Part shown: one piece after another, positions 26,678 through 34,942 of the stretch
Layout of the letters: each line of letters starts with the position of its first letter
Numbering within the stretch: position 1 is the first letter of the stretch
Assembly (NCBI GenBank): GCA_003167255.1
Contig: PMTR01000097.1
Coordinates: 1 to 56,996, forward strand
Direction of reading: 5' to 3'
DNA from: Bryobacterales bacterium
GTDB taxonomy: Bacteria; Acidobacteriota; Terriglobia; Bryobacterales; Bryobacteraceae
DNA: 56,996 bases
The notes under the pieces: generated by a model
What the model was told of the DNA's origin: nothing
Database searches by the model: none
The model's input: only the letters and a program-made list of their open reading frames with translations
Program-made: the position numbers and the translations under genes

Positions 26678-27107
26678 ACCGTCGCGTCTCCCAGATGAGA
26701 TGATACACGTATTCCAGCGGCACGAACCGTTGAACGGTGCCCGAGCGGATCGCCGGTGTGTCCGAGACCATTCCACTTGACGCGTAGTCGCCATCTCGGA
26801 CTTCTGCCGCTCAGGGTCCCGAAACGGCGTTGGAGGAAGTGTGGCACTGTAGTCTCGTGAAGTCACGTCAACTGGACGAAGCACGCCCAACCCACGGATC
26901 GGGTCTGGCTTCCAGCGGGGCTACCGATAACGAATATCGATACTCGGAAGGTTCAGCTTCATGTTCTTGTCCCGCCAGGCTCAAGGACGGCGTGCAGTTG
27001 CGCATTTGTGGCTCCACCGCCACAAGAGGGTTTCAGCTAGGCTGCTCTTCACCCCCGTAGGCTTGCAGGTTTCAACGGTTTGATCTCTAATCGGACTGGA
27101 GCATTCA
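26678..27107. other. 430-bp divergent intergenic region
   Basis: It holds the control regions of the 240-aa gene (-) and the small membrane gene (+). A perfect 7-bp stem with 6-nt loop lies at 27006-27025 (TTGTGGC/GCCACAA). Nothing else is recognised. Confidence 0.4.
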
Positions 27108-27353
27108 ATGGAAATCCCGAAGCTAGAGCCCGGAAGCCGCGAACGCGATATCAACGCCGCAATCCATTATCTGGAGACCGTGGATCACGATCGCTACGTC
27201 GAAGGCGGCGCAAACACCGAAATCACCTCGGTCATCTTCGCGCGACTGGGCAAAGACATCCGCACGATCAAGAACATCTTGCGTTTCTGGGTCATACTGT
27301 TCTGTCTTGGCGTCCTGCTCTATTTTGGCTTACTTCGCGTGCATATACCGTAG
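27108..27353 (+). CDS. Small single-pass membrane protein
   Basis: An 81-aa protein with a soluble acidic N-terminal part (SRERDINAAIHYLETVDHDR) and one C-terminal membrane helix (about 57-76, FWVILFCLGVLLYFGLL). The ATG at 27108 has GGAG 8 bp upstream, which supports translation. No family is recognised. It lies inside the repeat-bounded TIGR03435/6 cluster and might be a small anchor or regulator; this is inference only. Confidence 0.6.
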   Translation: MEIPKLEPGSRERDINAAIHYLETVDHDRYVEGGANTEITSVIFARLGKDIRTIKNILRFWVILFCLGVLLYFGLLRVHIP

Positions 27354-27571
27354 CGCGAGTTGGAATGTAGCCGGCCCGAGAGCACTAGCGATAATGCGCT
27401 ATAACGCTCGCCAGAGTGGACGGCGGTGGGCGGTTGCGCACTACCATGCCGGATCTGCCCTTTGGGCTGAACGAGCGCTGCCTGAAATACCGGCAGGTCT
27501 TTGCCCGAAAGGGCTTCGGATCTCCGGGCCGCCAGTGCCCTTGGCCTGCCCACGCGCGAACCAAGAACGAG

Positions 27572-29107
27572 CTATTTCTCAACCGGACGTTCCGCGGAGT
27601 CGATCACCAACACTGGAATCTCGTGCTTCTGCTTCTGCAGCTTCAGCCCGATCTGCTTCTCCAGTGCTTCGAAAAAGGTTAGATCTCCGCTCGGCGCCGA
27701 GGCCACCTCGGAAACCTGGCTGGAATCTCCACCGGCAACTGTGCCGCCATTCCGCGCCACCGGCGACCACGTCACGAAGAAATCGTACGCACCGCTGAGG
27801 CCTGTCAGATCGATCACCGGATGGTCCAGCAACCCCCAGGCCTCGCTCAGCGCCGTCTCCTCCAATTGCTTCATGGTGGTGTTCTGGCAGGTTAAGGTGA
27901 TGGTGCCGTCCCCCAGGCTCTTCTTGCACTCGCTCCTGCGGGTGGGGTCGGCGTCCTTCAACTTTGGCAGCCGCTTTCCGCCCGTCAACGCGTACACGGT
28001 GGTCGGCTGATTTTCTTCGTGTAGACGGAGGTGGAATCGCTGCGTAAGCAGGTTGCGCAGCATCAATTGAGTGTTCTCCCAGGGAACTTCCCGGGGGGCT
28101 TTGGCGATAATGTCGAATGCATCCGTCTTGACCCAAGCCGGACCGCCGGAGATTTCGCGCTTCTGCGGAGGATTGACCCAAGCCATATGAATCAGCACCG
28201 GCAACTTGAATCCCAATAACTCCATTTGGGTTGACTTGTCCTGGTATTTGAACGGAGTCTCAGGCTTGTGTACGCGCACCTCGGCGACGTCGAATTCGGT
28301 ATAAGCCGGCGAGTTCAGAACCGCGCTCACACCCGGCGCATTGGGGGTCGGAGTGCGATTGACGCTGTCGACCACGATCACCGACAGCGGTTCCTTTCGC
28401 GTCTCCACTTTCAGCCCAAGTTGCTGCTCGAATGCATCCTGCGGCGAGATGCCGGTCATTTCGCCGTCGGCACTACGCAGCCGCATATTCCGGCGGGGCG
28501 TCCAACGGAAAGTGAAGTCGAAGTTGCCGGTAAGGCTCGTCTTATCGAGCAGGGGACGGTCAAAGTACTCACTGGCATAATCCGCCACCTGCCTCACCAT
28601 TTGGGCCACGGTCATATTCACACAAGTCAGAACAACGAAGGAGTCCACCGAATTGTATTTGCATTGGGACTCGCCGCCCGCGGTGTTCTTGAGGAGGGTG
28701 TGTTTGTCGGCGACCACGGCATAAACAGGCACCGGTCTCGTGTCGGAGTGCACCACCAGCTTGAAACGATCCGCCAGCAGCGTTCGGAACATCGGCTGCG
28801 CCGACCTCGACGTCACTCCACTGGGAACGATGGCGAGGACATCGAACCGGTCGGTTCCCAGCCATGCCGGTCCGTCGGTGATCCGATCCCACGGGAGGCC
28901 GTACGCTCTCGAAATCAAGTCCATCATGGTGTAGCCGTCAGCCTCGAAGCGCGCGCCGGCACTGATTCGCCCGCCGAACATTTGGGTGCCCGGTGCGCTG
29001 GCGTGGATGTCGACGTTTTTGAATGCTGGCACCGGTTTCGCCTCTTGGGCGAGTACGACGCTGGACAGTGAGAGAATAGCCAAACACACGGCGGAATGCA
29101 GCTTCAT
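27572..29107 (-). CDS. Secreted protein with two tandem TIGR03435 domains
   Basis: A 511-aa protein with signal peptide (about 1-20, ending VLA-Q). It contains the TIGR03435 pattern twice: about 28-265 (FKNVDIHASAPG, GPAWLGTDRFDVLAIVPSG, RTLLADRFKLVVHSDTR, TSLTGNFDFTFRWTP, LKVETRKEPLSVIVVDSV) and about 285-508 (FDVAEVRVHKPE, GPAWVKTDAFDIIAKAP, RNLLTQRFHLRLHEENQ, TGLSGAYDFFVTWSP, LKLQKQKHEIPVLVIDSA). Single-domain proteins are the norm, so this looks like an internal duplication or fusion. Function unknown; location probably periplasm or outside. Divergent from the VWA gene at 29270. Confidence 0.88.
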   Translation of the reverse strand: MKLHSAVCLAILSLSSVVLAQEAKPVPAFKNVDIHASAPGTQMFGGRISAGARFEADGYTMMDLISRAYGLPWDRITDGPAWLGTDRFDVLAIVPSGVTSRSAQPMFRTLLADRFKLVVHSDTRPVPVYAVVADKHTLLKNTAGGESQCKYNSVDSFVVLTCVNMTVAQMVRQVADYASEYFDRPLLDKTSLTGNFDFTFRWTPRRNMRLRSADGEMTGISPQDAFEQQLGLKVETRKEPLSVIVVDSVNRTPTPNAPGVSAVLNSPAYTEFDVAEVRVHKPETPFKYQDKSTQMELLGFKLPVLIHMAWVNPPQKREISGGPAWVKTDAFDIIAKAPREVPWENTQLMLRNLLTQRFHLRLHEENQPTTVYALTGGKRLPKLKDADPTRRSECKKSLGDGTITLTCQNTTMKQLEETALSEAWGLLDHPVIDLTGLSGAYDFFVTWSPVARNGGTVAGGDSSQVSEVASAPSGDLTFFEALEKQIGLKLQKQKHEIPVLVIDSAERPVEK

Positions 29108-29269
29108 GAATCCGGCCTCTAAATCAGTCTACTGTTTTGCGAATTGGCCCGCCAGGCTCTCCCCTAGACGGACTGGGGCCCATCCTCCCGATGGCTGTTG
29201 ATGAGGAAGCTACCGATATTTGCCGATATCGTTGACCCTGCACGATTTGCGGTGCGCGACAATCAAGGC

Positions 29270-30808
29270 ATGAAGATGCGGGCGATTGCGGTGTGGATGT
29301 GCGCGGCGGCGGGCATGAGCGCGCAGAGCGGAATGCCTGGCCAGGTGGCGGCGCCGGTGGTCAATCTGAATGTGGTCGCGAAGGACGCGCGCGGACAGCC
29401 GGTGATGGATCTGACGCGCGAGGATTTCCAGGTGTTCGAGGGATCGAAGGCGCAGCGCCTGGTTTCGTTCCGGCGCGCCGAGCCAATCGCGAAACGCGTT
29501 ATGCAGGCTGAGCCGAACGAGTATTCCAACCGCGCTGGCGTGGCGATGTCGCGGGTCACGGTGATTCTGTTCGACCTGCTGAATGCACGCTTTGAAGACC
29601 GCGGATACATGATGAACGAGCTGACGCCGGCGCTACAGCATGTGGAGACAAGCGAGACGCTATTCCTTTACATTCTGACGCTGAACGGCACGTTATATGC
29701 GGTGCATGGGCTGGCGGATGCAAACACAGGCCCGGGCAAGACGGCAGGTGCGCATCCGTGGACCGAAGATATCAAGGCGCTGCTGGACGACGCGTCGCGG
29801 GAGACGCTCCGGCTGAGGCCCATCTGGATCGACGTGGATACGCGGGTGCGCATGACCTACCAGGCGTTGGAGTCGCTGGCGGACTTGGTGGCGGCGGCGC
29901 CGGGGCGCAAGAGCCTGATCTGGATCAGCCACGGAGTGCCGATCGGGCTGGGGCCGCAAGCCACGAGCATCTACGACCAGGTGGATTACACGCCGCTATT
30001 GCGGCGCTTGACGACGATCCTGGACCGCGCGGAGGTGGCGGTATACCCGGTGCGGCAACCGGAATCGTTGGCGCCAGGAGCTACGGGGTCGGCCGCGTCG
30101 GCAGCGGCGAGGCAATCGGCGGCTGGCCCCGATGGGCTGGGGATCACGCTTTCGACGGAAACTACGCTGGAGCAGTTTGCGGAGTTGACGGGCGGGCACG
30201 CGTTCATGACGCCGGACATTCGCGGCGCCATCGAACGGGCGGCGAGCGACGCGCGCATGAGCTACCTGATTTCCTACGAACCTTCGCTGGAGAATTGGGA
30301 CGGGAAATATCACAAGATCCGCGTGACCTGCGCGCGCAAGGGAGTGAAGGTCGAGACCAAGCAGGGTTACTACGCGTATGCCGATCAGGCGGCGGAAGGC
30401 GATCGCGAGAAGGCTGCGCTGGAGACGGCCACGGGCAGCGCCTTCGACACGACGGAGATCGGGGTGAATGCGCGATTGATAGTGTACGATCCCGCGAACC
30501 ACGAGGCGGATCTGGCGATCCGCGTGGATGCGGCGGATGTGAGCTTCGCGAAGGCGGGCGAGGTTGGCACGGGACGTCTGGCGGTGAGCGTAGCCGGGTA
30601 CCTGAAAGACGGGAGGATGGAGATGTTCCCGTCAGAGGAAGTTGCCCCGAGGCTCACCGCGGAGCAGCGGGAAACCGCGTTGCGGGAAGGCATTCGGGTG
30701 GAGCGGCGGCTGGTGCTGGCGGAGGATGTGGAGAAACTGCGGGTCCTGGTTTACGATCGCGAGAGCGGCGCGGTGGGATCCCTGACCGTTCCCCTGGAGC
30801 GGAAGTAG
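29270..30808 (+). CDS. TIGR03436-family VWA-domain protein
   Basis: A 512-aa acidobacterial VWA-related protein. A short signal sequence precedes an Ig-like N-terminal segment (NLNVVAKDARGQPVMDLTRE, EDFQVFEGSKAQRLVSF) and a VWA-like domain (VTVILFDLLNARFEDRGYM, RKSLIWISHGVP). DLLNA sits where a MIDAS DxSxS motif would be, so metal binding is doubtful. The C-terminal half is beta-rich and ends with RVLVYDRESGAVGSLTVPL. Function unknown. Start at 29270 (MKMRAIAV); 29276 is equally possible and the open frame reaches 29198. It is divergent from the tandem TIGR03435 gene with 162 bp between them. Confidence 0.82.
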   Translation: MKMRAIAVWMCAAAGMSAQSGMPGQVAAPVVNLNVVAKDARGQPVMDLTREDFQVFEGSKAQRLVSFRRAEPIAKRVMQAEPNEYSNRAGVAMSRVTVILFDLLNARFEDRGYMMNELTPALQHVETSETLFLYILTLNGTLYAVHGLADANTGPGKTAGAHPWTEDIKALLDDASRETLRLRPIWIDVDTRVRMTYQALESLADLVAAAPGRKSLIWISHGVPIGLGPQATSIYDQVDYTPLLRRLTTILDRAEVAVYPVRQPESLAPGATGSAASAAARQSAAGPDGLGITLSTETTLEQFAELTGGHAFMTPDIRGAIERAASDARMSYLISYEPSLENWDGKYHKIRVTCARKGVKVETKQGYYAYADQAAEGDREKAALETATGSAFDTTEIGVNARLIVYDPANHEADLAIRVDAADVSFAKAGEVGTGRLAVSVAGYLKDGRMEMFPSEEVAPRLTAEQRETALREGIRVERRLVLAEDVEKLRVLVYDRESGAVGSLTVPLERK

Positions 30809-31285
30809 GACAAGTGTCCTATCGGGATGCATGGACCGGCCTGTCCTGGACATGACACAGATCGTGGGAGTGTTCAGCTTTCATACGACGTTCTCCATGG
30901 GGCGCGCTAATGGTAACGGCGACGCGGCCCGCTCGATTGGCCACAGTAGCGTTCCATTCGACTGGCTAACCATATGGCCGCGTATCGTTCCGCTTCCAGT
31001 TGCGGGCGCGTCCGGCCCTGCGCCGCAGCAAACGACGGCTATCGCACGTCCTCTCATTTCCGTAACGGGGACATAGCGGGACCGATTGTTGCGGGGACGG
31101 CGTTTTGAGGCCAGTCTACGATAAGCCTGTCCAGTGGCGCAGTTTTCGAAGTACGCCGTGATCCGGGCTCAGGGCCGACCGGCGGATCTTGCGAAGTCGA
31201 GGCTGCATCCTGGTGAAGTCGGCTCATCAGCCGGTCATGTATACTGGAAGCAAAGTCGTAGCCTGGGGACACATCCGGAGAGTAT
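30809..31285. other. 477-bp region upstream of the glycan operon
   Basis: It contains the second 61-bp repeat (31067-31127) and must hold the promoter of the operon at 31286. No gene was recognised; the short open frames on both strands lack start signals and known motifs. Confidence 0.4.
31067..31127 (+). repeat. 61-bp dispersed repeat, copy 2 (possible IS end)
   Basis: Same orientation as 24305-24365, with two substitutions. It begins GGGGACATAGCGGGACC. The pair brackets a 6.7-kb block of TIGR03435/TIGR03436 genes. A related 20-bp stretch occurs at 56683-56702. Confidence 0.7.
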
Positions 31286-32236
31286 GTGCAAACACTGGTC
31301 ACAGGCTGCGCTGGTTTCATCGGTTCTCACTTGTGTGAGCGGCTTCTCGGGGCCGGACATCGGGTCGTTGGGGTGGATGCCCTCACCAGCTACTACGATC
31401 CCGCCCTCAAGGTGGGCAACTTGAGTGTCTGCCGCGAGTCGGCTGGCTTTGAGTTCTGGCACCGTCCGATCGCGGACTTGCCAATCTCTCTGGTGCAGGA
31501 TGCCGAGTGGGTTTTTCATCTCGCCGCGCGACCTAGCGTGGGAACAAGCTGGAAGTCCGAGTTTTCCTCTTACGTCGCCCACAATGTCCTGGAAACTCAG
31601 CGGCTGCTGGAGTGGGCTTGCGGCTCCACTCGCTTGCAGCGGGTGGTATACGCTTCTTCGTCCTCGGTCTACGGCAATACCCCTGCGGCGCTGGCCACGG
31701 AGGAATCGCCTACGTCCCCGTTCTCGCCATATGGCGTCACCAAGTTGGCCGCCGAGCACCTCTGCTCGGCGTACGCGGACAACTTCGGCGTGCCCACGGT
31801 TGCATTGCGTCTGTTCACCGTCTGCGGGCCCCGTCAACGGCCCGACATGATGCTGAGCCAACTCATCTCTGCAGGCATGTCGGGCGGAACATTCACGCTC
31901 AATGGCGATGGGCGCGTGGTGCGGGATTTCACCTGTGTCGCGGATGTTGTGGAGGCCATGATCCTGGCGGCGGAACGCCCCTTGCGCCACCGGATCTTCA
32001 ACATTTCGGGCGGACGGCTGGCGTCCATCGCCGAGGTCATCCAAATCGTGGAAAAGGCCATGGGGACGAAGATCGCAGTGCAGCGCACCTCCGGTCAGCA
32101 CGGCGACGTTACCCGCACGGCGGCTGATCTCAGCCGAGCCCGTACGGAACTGGGGTATTCGCCGGCCTGGCAACTGGAGGATACCATCCGCTCGCAAATC
32201 GAGCACGCCAGCCAGTCTCGCGCGGTGCAGTCATGA
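31286..32236 (+). CDS. NAD-dependent sugar-nucleotide epimerase/dehydratase (extended SDR)
   Basis: A 316-aa UDP-glucose 4-epimerase-like enzyme. Rossmann motif G7xxG10xxG13 at the very N-terminus, a Ser-rich active-site run (SSSS, 124-127), and YxxxK catalytic pair Tyr149/Lys153. It should interconvert a nucleotide sugar to feed the glycosyltransferase encoded next. GTG start at 31286, with GGAG about 6 bp upstream; an overlapping ATG two bases earlier is in the wrong frame. The stop overlaps the next start as ATGA. First gene of a five-gene translationally coupled set. Confidence 0.9.
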   Translation: MQTLVTGCAGFIGSHLCERLLGAGHRVVGVDALTSYYDPALKVGNLSVCRESAGFEFWHRPIADLPISLVQDAEWVFHLAARPSVGTSWKSEFSSYVAHNVLETQRLLEWACGSTRLQRVVYASSSSVYGNTPAALATEESPTSPFSPYGVTKLAAEHLCSAYADNFGVPTVALRLFTVCGPRQRPDMMLSQLISAGMSGGTFTLNGDGRVVRDFTCVADVVEAMILAAERPLRHRIFNISGGRLASIAEVIQIVEKAMGTKIAVQRTSGQHGDVTRTAADLSRARTELGYSPAWQLEDTIRSQIEHASQSRAVQS

Positions 32237-33090
32237 TGCCGGAGGCATCCCGGTCCGAGGTTTCGGTCGTCATTCCAGCCTTCAACGAAGCCAGCGGTCT
32301 CGCCCGCCAGCTCCACGAACTGGCGTCCGTCATGTGTCAATCCGGCTGGCGGTTCGAGACCCTCGTGGTGGACGACGGTTCCACCGATGGCACGGCGGAA
32401 GTGGCCGAGGATTGCGGCGTCCGGGTCCTGCGCCTGCCTGTAAACGGCGGGTATGGCAATGCGTTGAAGGCCGGCATTACCGCGGCGTCCTATGATTGGA
32501 TTCTGATTACCGATGCCGATGGAACCTATCCGCCCCAGGCGATTCCGGGCCTCCTGGAGCGGGCCGCCGGGGTCGACATGGTGGTGGGGGCGCGGATCGG
32601 ATCCCGGGTGCATGTACCTCAGGTCAGAAAACCGGCCAAATGGCTGCTCCGCCAATACGCCGGCATAGTTGCGATGCAGCGCATTCCAGACCTGAATTCC
32701 GGCATGCGCCTGATGCGAAGGCCGCTGGTGCGACGTTTCTGGAAGCTGCTCCCGGGGGGCTTCTCCTTCACCACCACGATCACTCTGGCGATGCTGGCTG
32801 CCGGGCACCCGGTGGCTTACGTCAAAATCGATTACCTGCCCCGCATTGGCAAATCCAAGATCCGGGCTACGGACTTCTTCCGATTCGCCCGATTGATCAC
32901 CAGTATGGCTGTTCGTCTTCGTCCCTTGCGCCTCTTGTTCCCGGCCGGCCTGCTGATACTGGCGGCTTCCATGGCGGCGAAGGGTGGAGCGGTTTGCCTG
33001 ACCGCGGGTTCCTGCGCCGCCGCCACCTTCTGGGTGGCCGGGCTTTTGCTCGAACGCAAAGCCCGGCTGGAGCGTACCTCAACGTCATGA
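32233..33090 (+). CDS. Family 2 glycosyltransferase, membrane-bound (DPM/GtrB-like)
   Basis: A 285-aa inverting GT-A enzyme. N-terminal VVIPAFNEASG, nucleotide site VVDDGSTDGT (46-54), metal-binding ITDADGTYPP (92-101). Two hydrophobic C-terminal helices (about 225-275) suggest anchoring, as in dolichyl- or undecaprenyl-phosphate sugar transferases. It probably loads a sugar on a polyprenyl phosphate carrier (inference). It starts inside the epimerase stop (ATGA) and ends overlapping the next start. Confidence 0.88.
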   Translation: MMPEASRSEVSVVIPAFNEASGLARQLHELASVMCQSGWRFETLVVDDGSTDGTAEVAEDCGVRVLRLPVNGGYGNALKAGITAASYDWILITDADGTYPPQAIPGLLERAAGVDMVVGARIGSRVHVPQVRKPAKWLLRQYAGIVAMQRIPDLNSGMRLMRRPLVRRFWKLLPGGFSFTTTITLAMLAAGHPVAYVKIDYLPRIGKSKIRATDFFRFARLITSMAVRLRPLRLLFPAGLLILAASMAAKGGAVCLTAGSCAAATFWVAGLLLERKARLERTSTS

Positions 33091-34052
33091 GCCTGAGCGA
33101 TCTGAAACGGTGGCTGGCGGAGCATATCTGGGTCCGCCCCCTGGGAAGCGTGTTGCTGCTTGCCTCTCTGTTGCTGTTGTTTCCCCTGCGGCACCTTCTG
33201 GCCGGGTTTCGACAGCTCGATCTCCGCGTTGTGGCCGCAGCGGTACCGCTGTTCCTGCTGGTTCATCTGGGGGGAGCCTTGAAATGGCACATGCTGGTGA
33301 GACGCTCCGGAACGCCGTTGAGCGTCGTCGAATCCATCCAGTGCTACTACTTCGGGCTGTTCGGCAACGTGTTTCTGCCCTCGGTGGTGGGCGGCGATAC
33401 CTTCATGGTGGCGTTGGCCGTTCAAAAGACCGAAAAGCGGGCGGGTATCCTGGTTGCTTCGTTCCTGAATCGCGCGCTGGACCTCCTGGCTTTGCTGCTG
33501 TTGGCAGCCGGCGCCGTGAGGCTGATTCCGGGCTCGCTCACCGCGCCCTTCCGCCGTACCTTCAACCGGACGCTGGCCGTGGCCGCAGTGGGCGTCCTGC
33601 TGTGCGCGGCGGCGGCGGCGGTGGCGTTCCGCCCGTCACGATCTTCCGGCGGGCTGCGGAGGTTTCTGGAAAAGCACAGCGACGCCTTCCAATTGCTGCG
33701 CAGTCCCAAACGGATCCTGGCGCCTCTCGCTTTCAGTATTCTGATCCAGTTCTGCCTGATTGCCGTCAACGTTTGGGTGGCGGCGGCCAGTGGCCTCCAC
33801 CTGCCGTGGGCCGCCTGGCTGTTCTCCTGGCCGCTGGCGAAACTGGCGTCTCTGCTCCCCGTGGCCGCCGGTGGGATTGGCGCTCGGGAACTGGCGCTAG
33901 TGGCCCTGCTGACTCCTTTTGGCGCGCCTGCCGGCCAGGTTGTGGCCACGGGATTGGCTTGGGAGGTCATCCGCGCCTTGGGTGGTGTGGCAGGCGGCGC
34001 CATTTGGAAAGGGATCGGCTGGTGGGCGCGGCCGGCAGGCGGCCGGGGATGA
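33087..34052 (+). CDS. LPG-synthase-type integral membrane protein (UPF0104-like)
   Basis: A 321-aa polytopic protein of the lysylphosphatidylglycerol-synthase TM superfamily, with FLPSVVGGDTFMV, LNRALDLLALLLLA and the conserved late motif LPVAAGGIGARELALVALLT. Members next to glycosyltransferases are suspected lipid-linked sugar transporters or acceptor-lipid handlers. The MprF aminoacyl-transfer domain is absent. The start at 33087 overlaps the GT2 stop by 4 bp; the larger open frame from 32496 is out-of-frame reading of the GT2 gene. A second member of this superfamily occurs at 49009-50067. Confidence 0.85.
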   Translation: MSLSDLKRWLAEHIWVRPLGSVLLLASLLLLFPLRHLLAGFRQLDLRVVAAAVPLFLLVHLGGALKWHMLVRRSGTPLSVVESIQCYYFGLFGNVFLPSVVGGDTFMVALAVQKTEKRAGILVASFLNRALDLLALLLLAAGAVRLIPGSLTAPFRRTFNRTLAVAAVGVLLCAAAAAVAFRPSRSSGGLRRFLEKHSDAFQLLRSPKRILAPLAFSILIQFCLIAVNVWVAAASGLHLPWAAWLFSWPLAKLASLLPVAAGGIGARELALVALLTPFGAPAGQVVATGLAWEVIRALGGVAGGAIWKGIGWWARPAGGRG

Positions 34053-34942
34053 GACAGCGAGCCGCGTTGTTCTGGTTGCCCGCCCTGATCCTGCTGGGAG
34101 CCTTCGGGGTGATCTGTCTCCATTTCCACACCCCCTGGCCGTTTCCTTTGGTGGTGCACGAAGACGGGAAGCGCACCCTTTGGGGAACCATCCTGTATTT
34201 CGAACATGCCGTTCAGGAGTTGCCGGTCGATGTGTTACTGGCCGCCGGGATTGCTGGAGCCATGCTGCGCTGCGGCGCCGTTTCCCGGAAACGGCCTGGG
34301 CTGATCCGTTGGCTTCTCGCCCTGGCTGTGGTGGTGGATGCGACCATTCTGGCCGGCGCATGGGCGCAGGCCGGCGTGGCCACGTCGCTCCGATGGCTGT
34401 TGCAGTTCCATACCCGCGACAGCGCTCCGCTAGCGTTCGGCAGCCACTGGGGCTACCACCTTTTGAGCGAGGCGGCCCTGATGCTGCTCGGCATGGCGCT
34501 GGCGGCGGCCGCCGGGAGGGCCCGCGGAAGCGCCGCGCTTCTGGGCGCCGCCTGGGCCGTCTTCGCCGTACTCAGCCTGGCGCTGGTCAGGAATGCGGCT
34601 CCCTTTTTGGATGCCCGCTACCTGGGCCATCAGGCGCGCGAAACCCTTACCCACGCCCTGGTTTCCGTTCCCCTGGCCGTGGCCGCGTGCTGCGCCGCGG
34701 GAGGAGCTGGTTTTTCATTGAAACCGATCTCCCGCCGCATGCTCTGGCCCGCCGCGGGGTTTGTCCTGTTGAGCGTGTATCTGGCCGCCGGGGCGGTATG
34801 GACCGGGTCTGGTCAACACGCCCAAACCAATGATCCCGTCAAGCTGCTCTGTTCCCATTTCTTCGAGCACAGCTTCAGCTACCTGGTGGTTTCTTCACAC
34901 GCGGCTTTGTTCCTCCTGCTCGCCGCCAGGAGGCCCTTGTGA
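34049..34942 (+). CDS. Polytopic membrane protein of unknown function in the glycan operon
   Basis: A 297-aa protein with about eight hydrophobic segments. Visible features are a periplasmic-type loop after the first helix (HFHTPWPFPLVVHEDGKRT), HTRDSAPLAFGSHWGYHLLS, and histidines near the end (LLCSHFFEHSFSYLVVSSH). Scattered His/Asp/Glu in membrane-proximal loops could form an active site, but no family is recognised. It overlaps neighbours by 4 bp on both sides (ATGA at its start, GTGA at its end), so it is very likely made together with the GT2 and the oxidoreductase. Confidence 0.75.
   Translation: MRQRAALFWLPALILLGAFGVICLHFHTPWPFPLVVHEDGKRTLWGTILYFEHAVQELPVDVLLAAGIAGAMLRCGAVSRKRPGLIRWLLALAVVVDATILAGAWAQAGVATSLRWLLQFHTRDSAPLAFGSHWGYHLLSEAALMLLGMALAAAAGRARGSAALLGAAWAVFAVLSLALVRNAAPFLDARYLGHQARETLTHALVSVPLAVAACCAAGGAGFSLKPISRRMLWPAAGFVLLSVYLAAGAVWTGSGQHAQTNDPVKLLCSHFFEHSFSYLVVSSHAALFLLLAARRPL

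Noticed and set aside
32496-33086. Upstream half of a 518-aa frame on the + strand
   Set aside because: Out-of-frame reading of the GT2 gene; the LPG-synthase-type protein begins at 33087 with an ATGA overlap.
33110-34048. Upstream half of a 610-aa frame on the + strand
   Set aside because: Only the part from 34049 is a gene. The earlier part is out-of-frame reading of the LPG-synthase-type gene.
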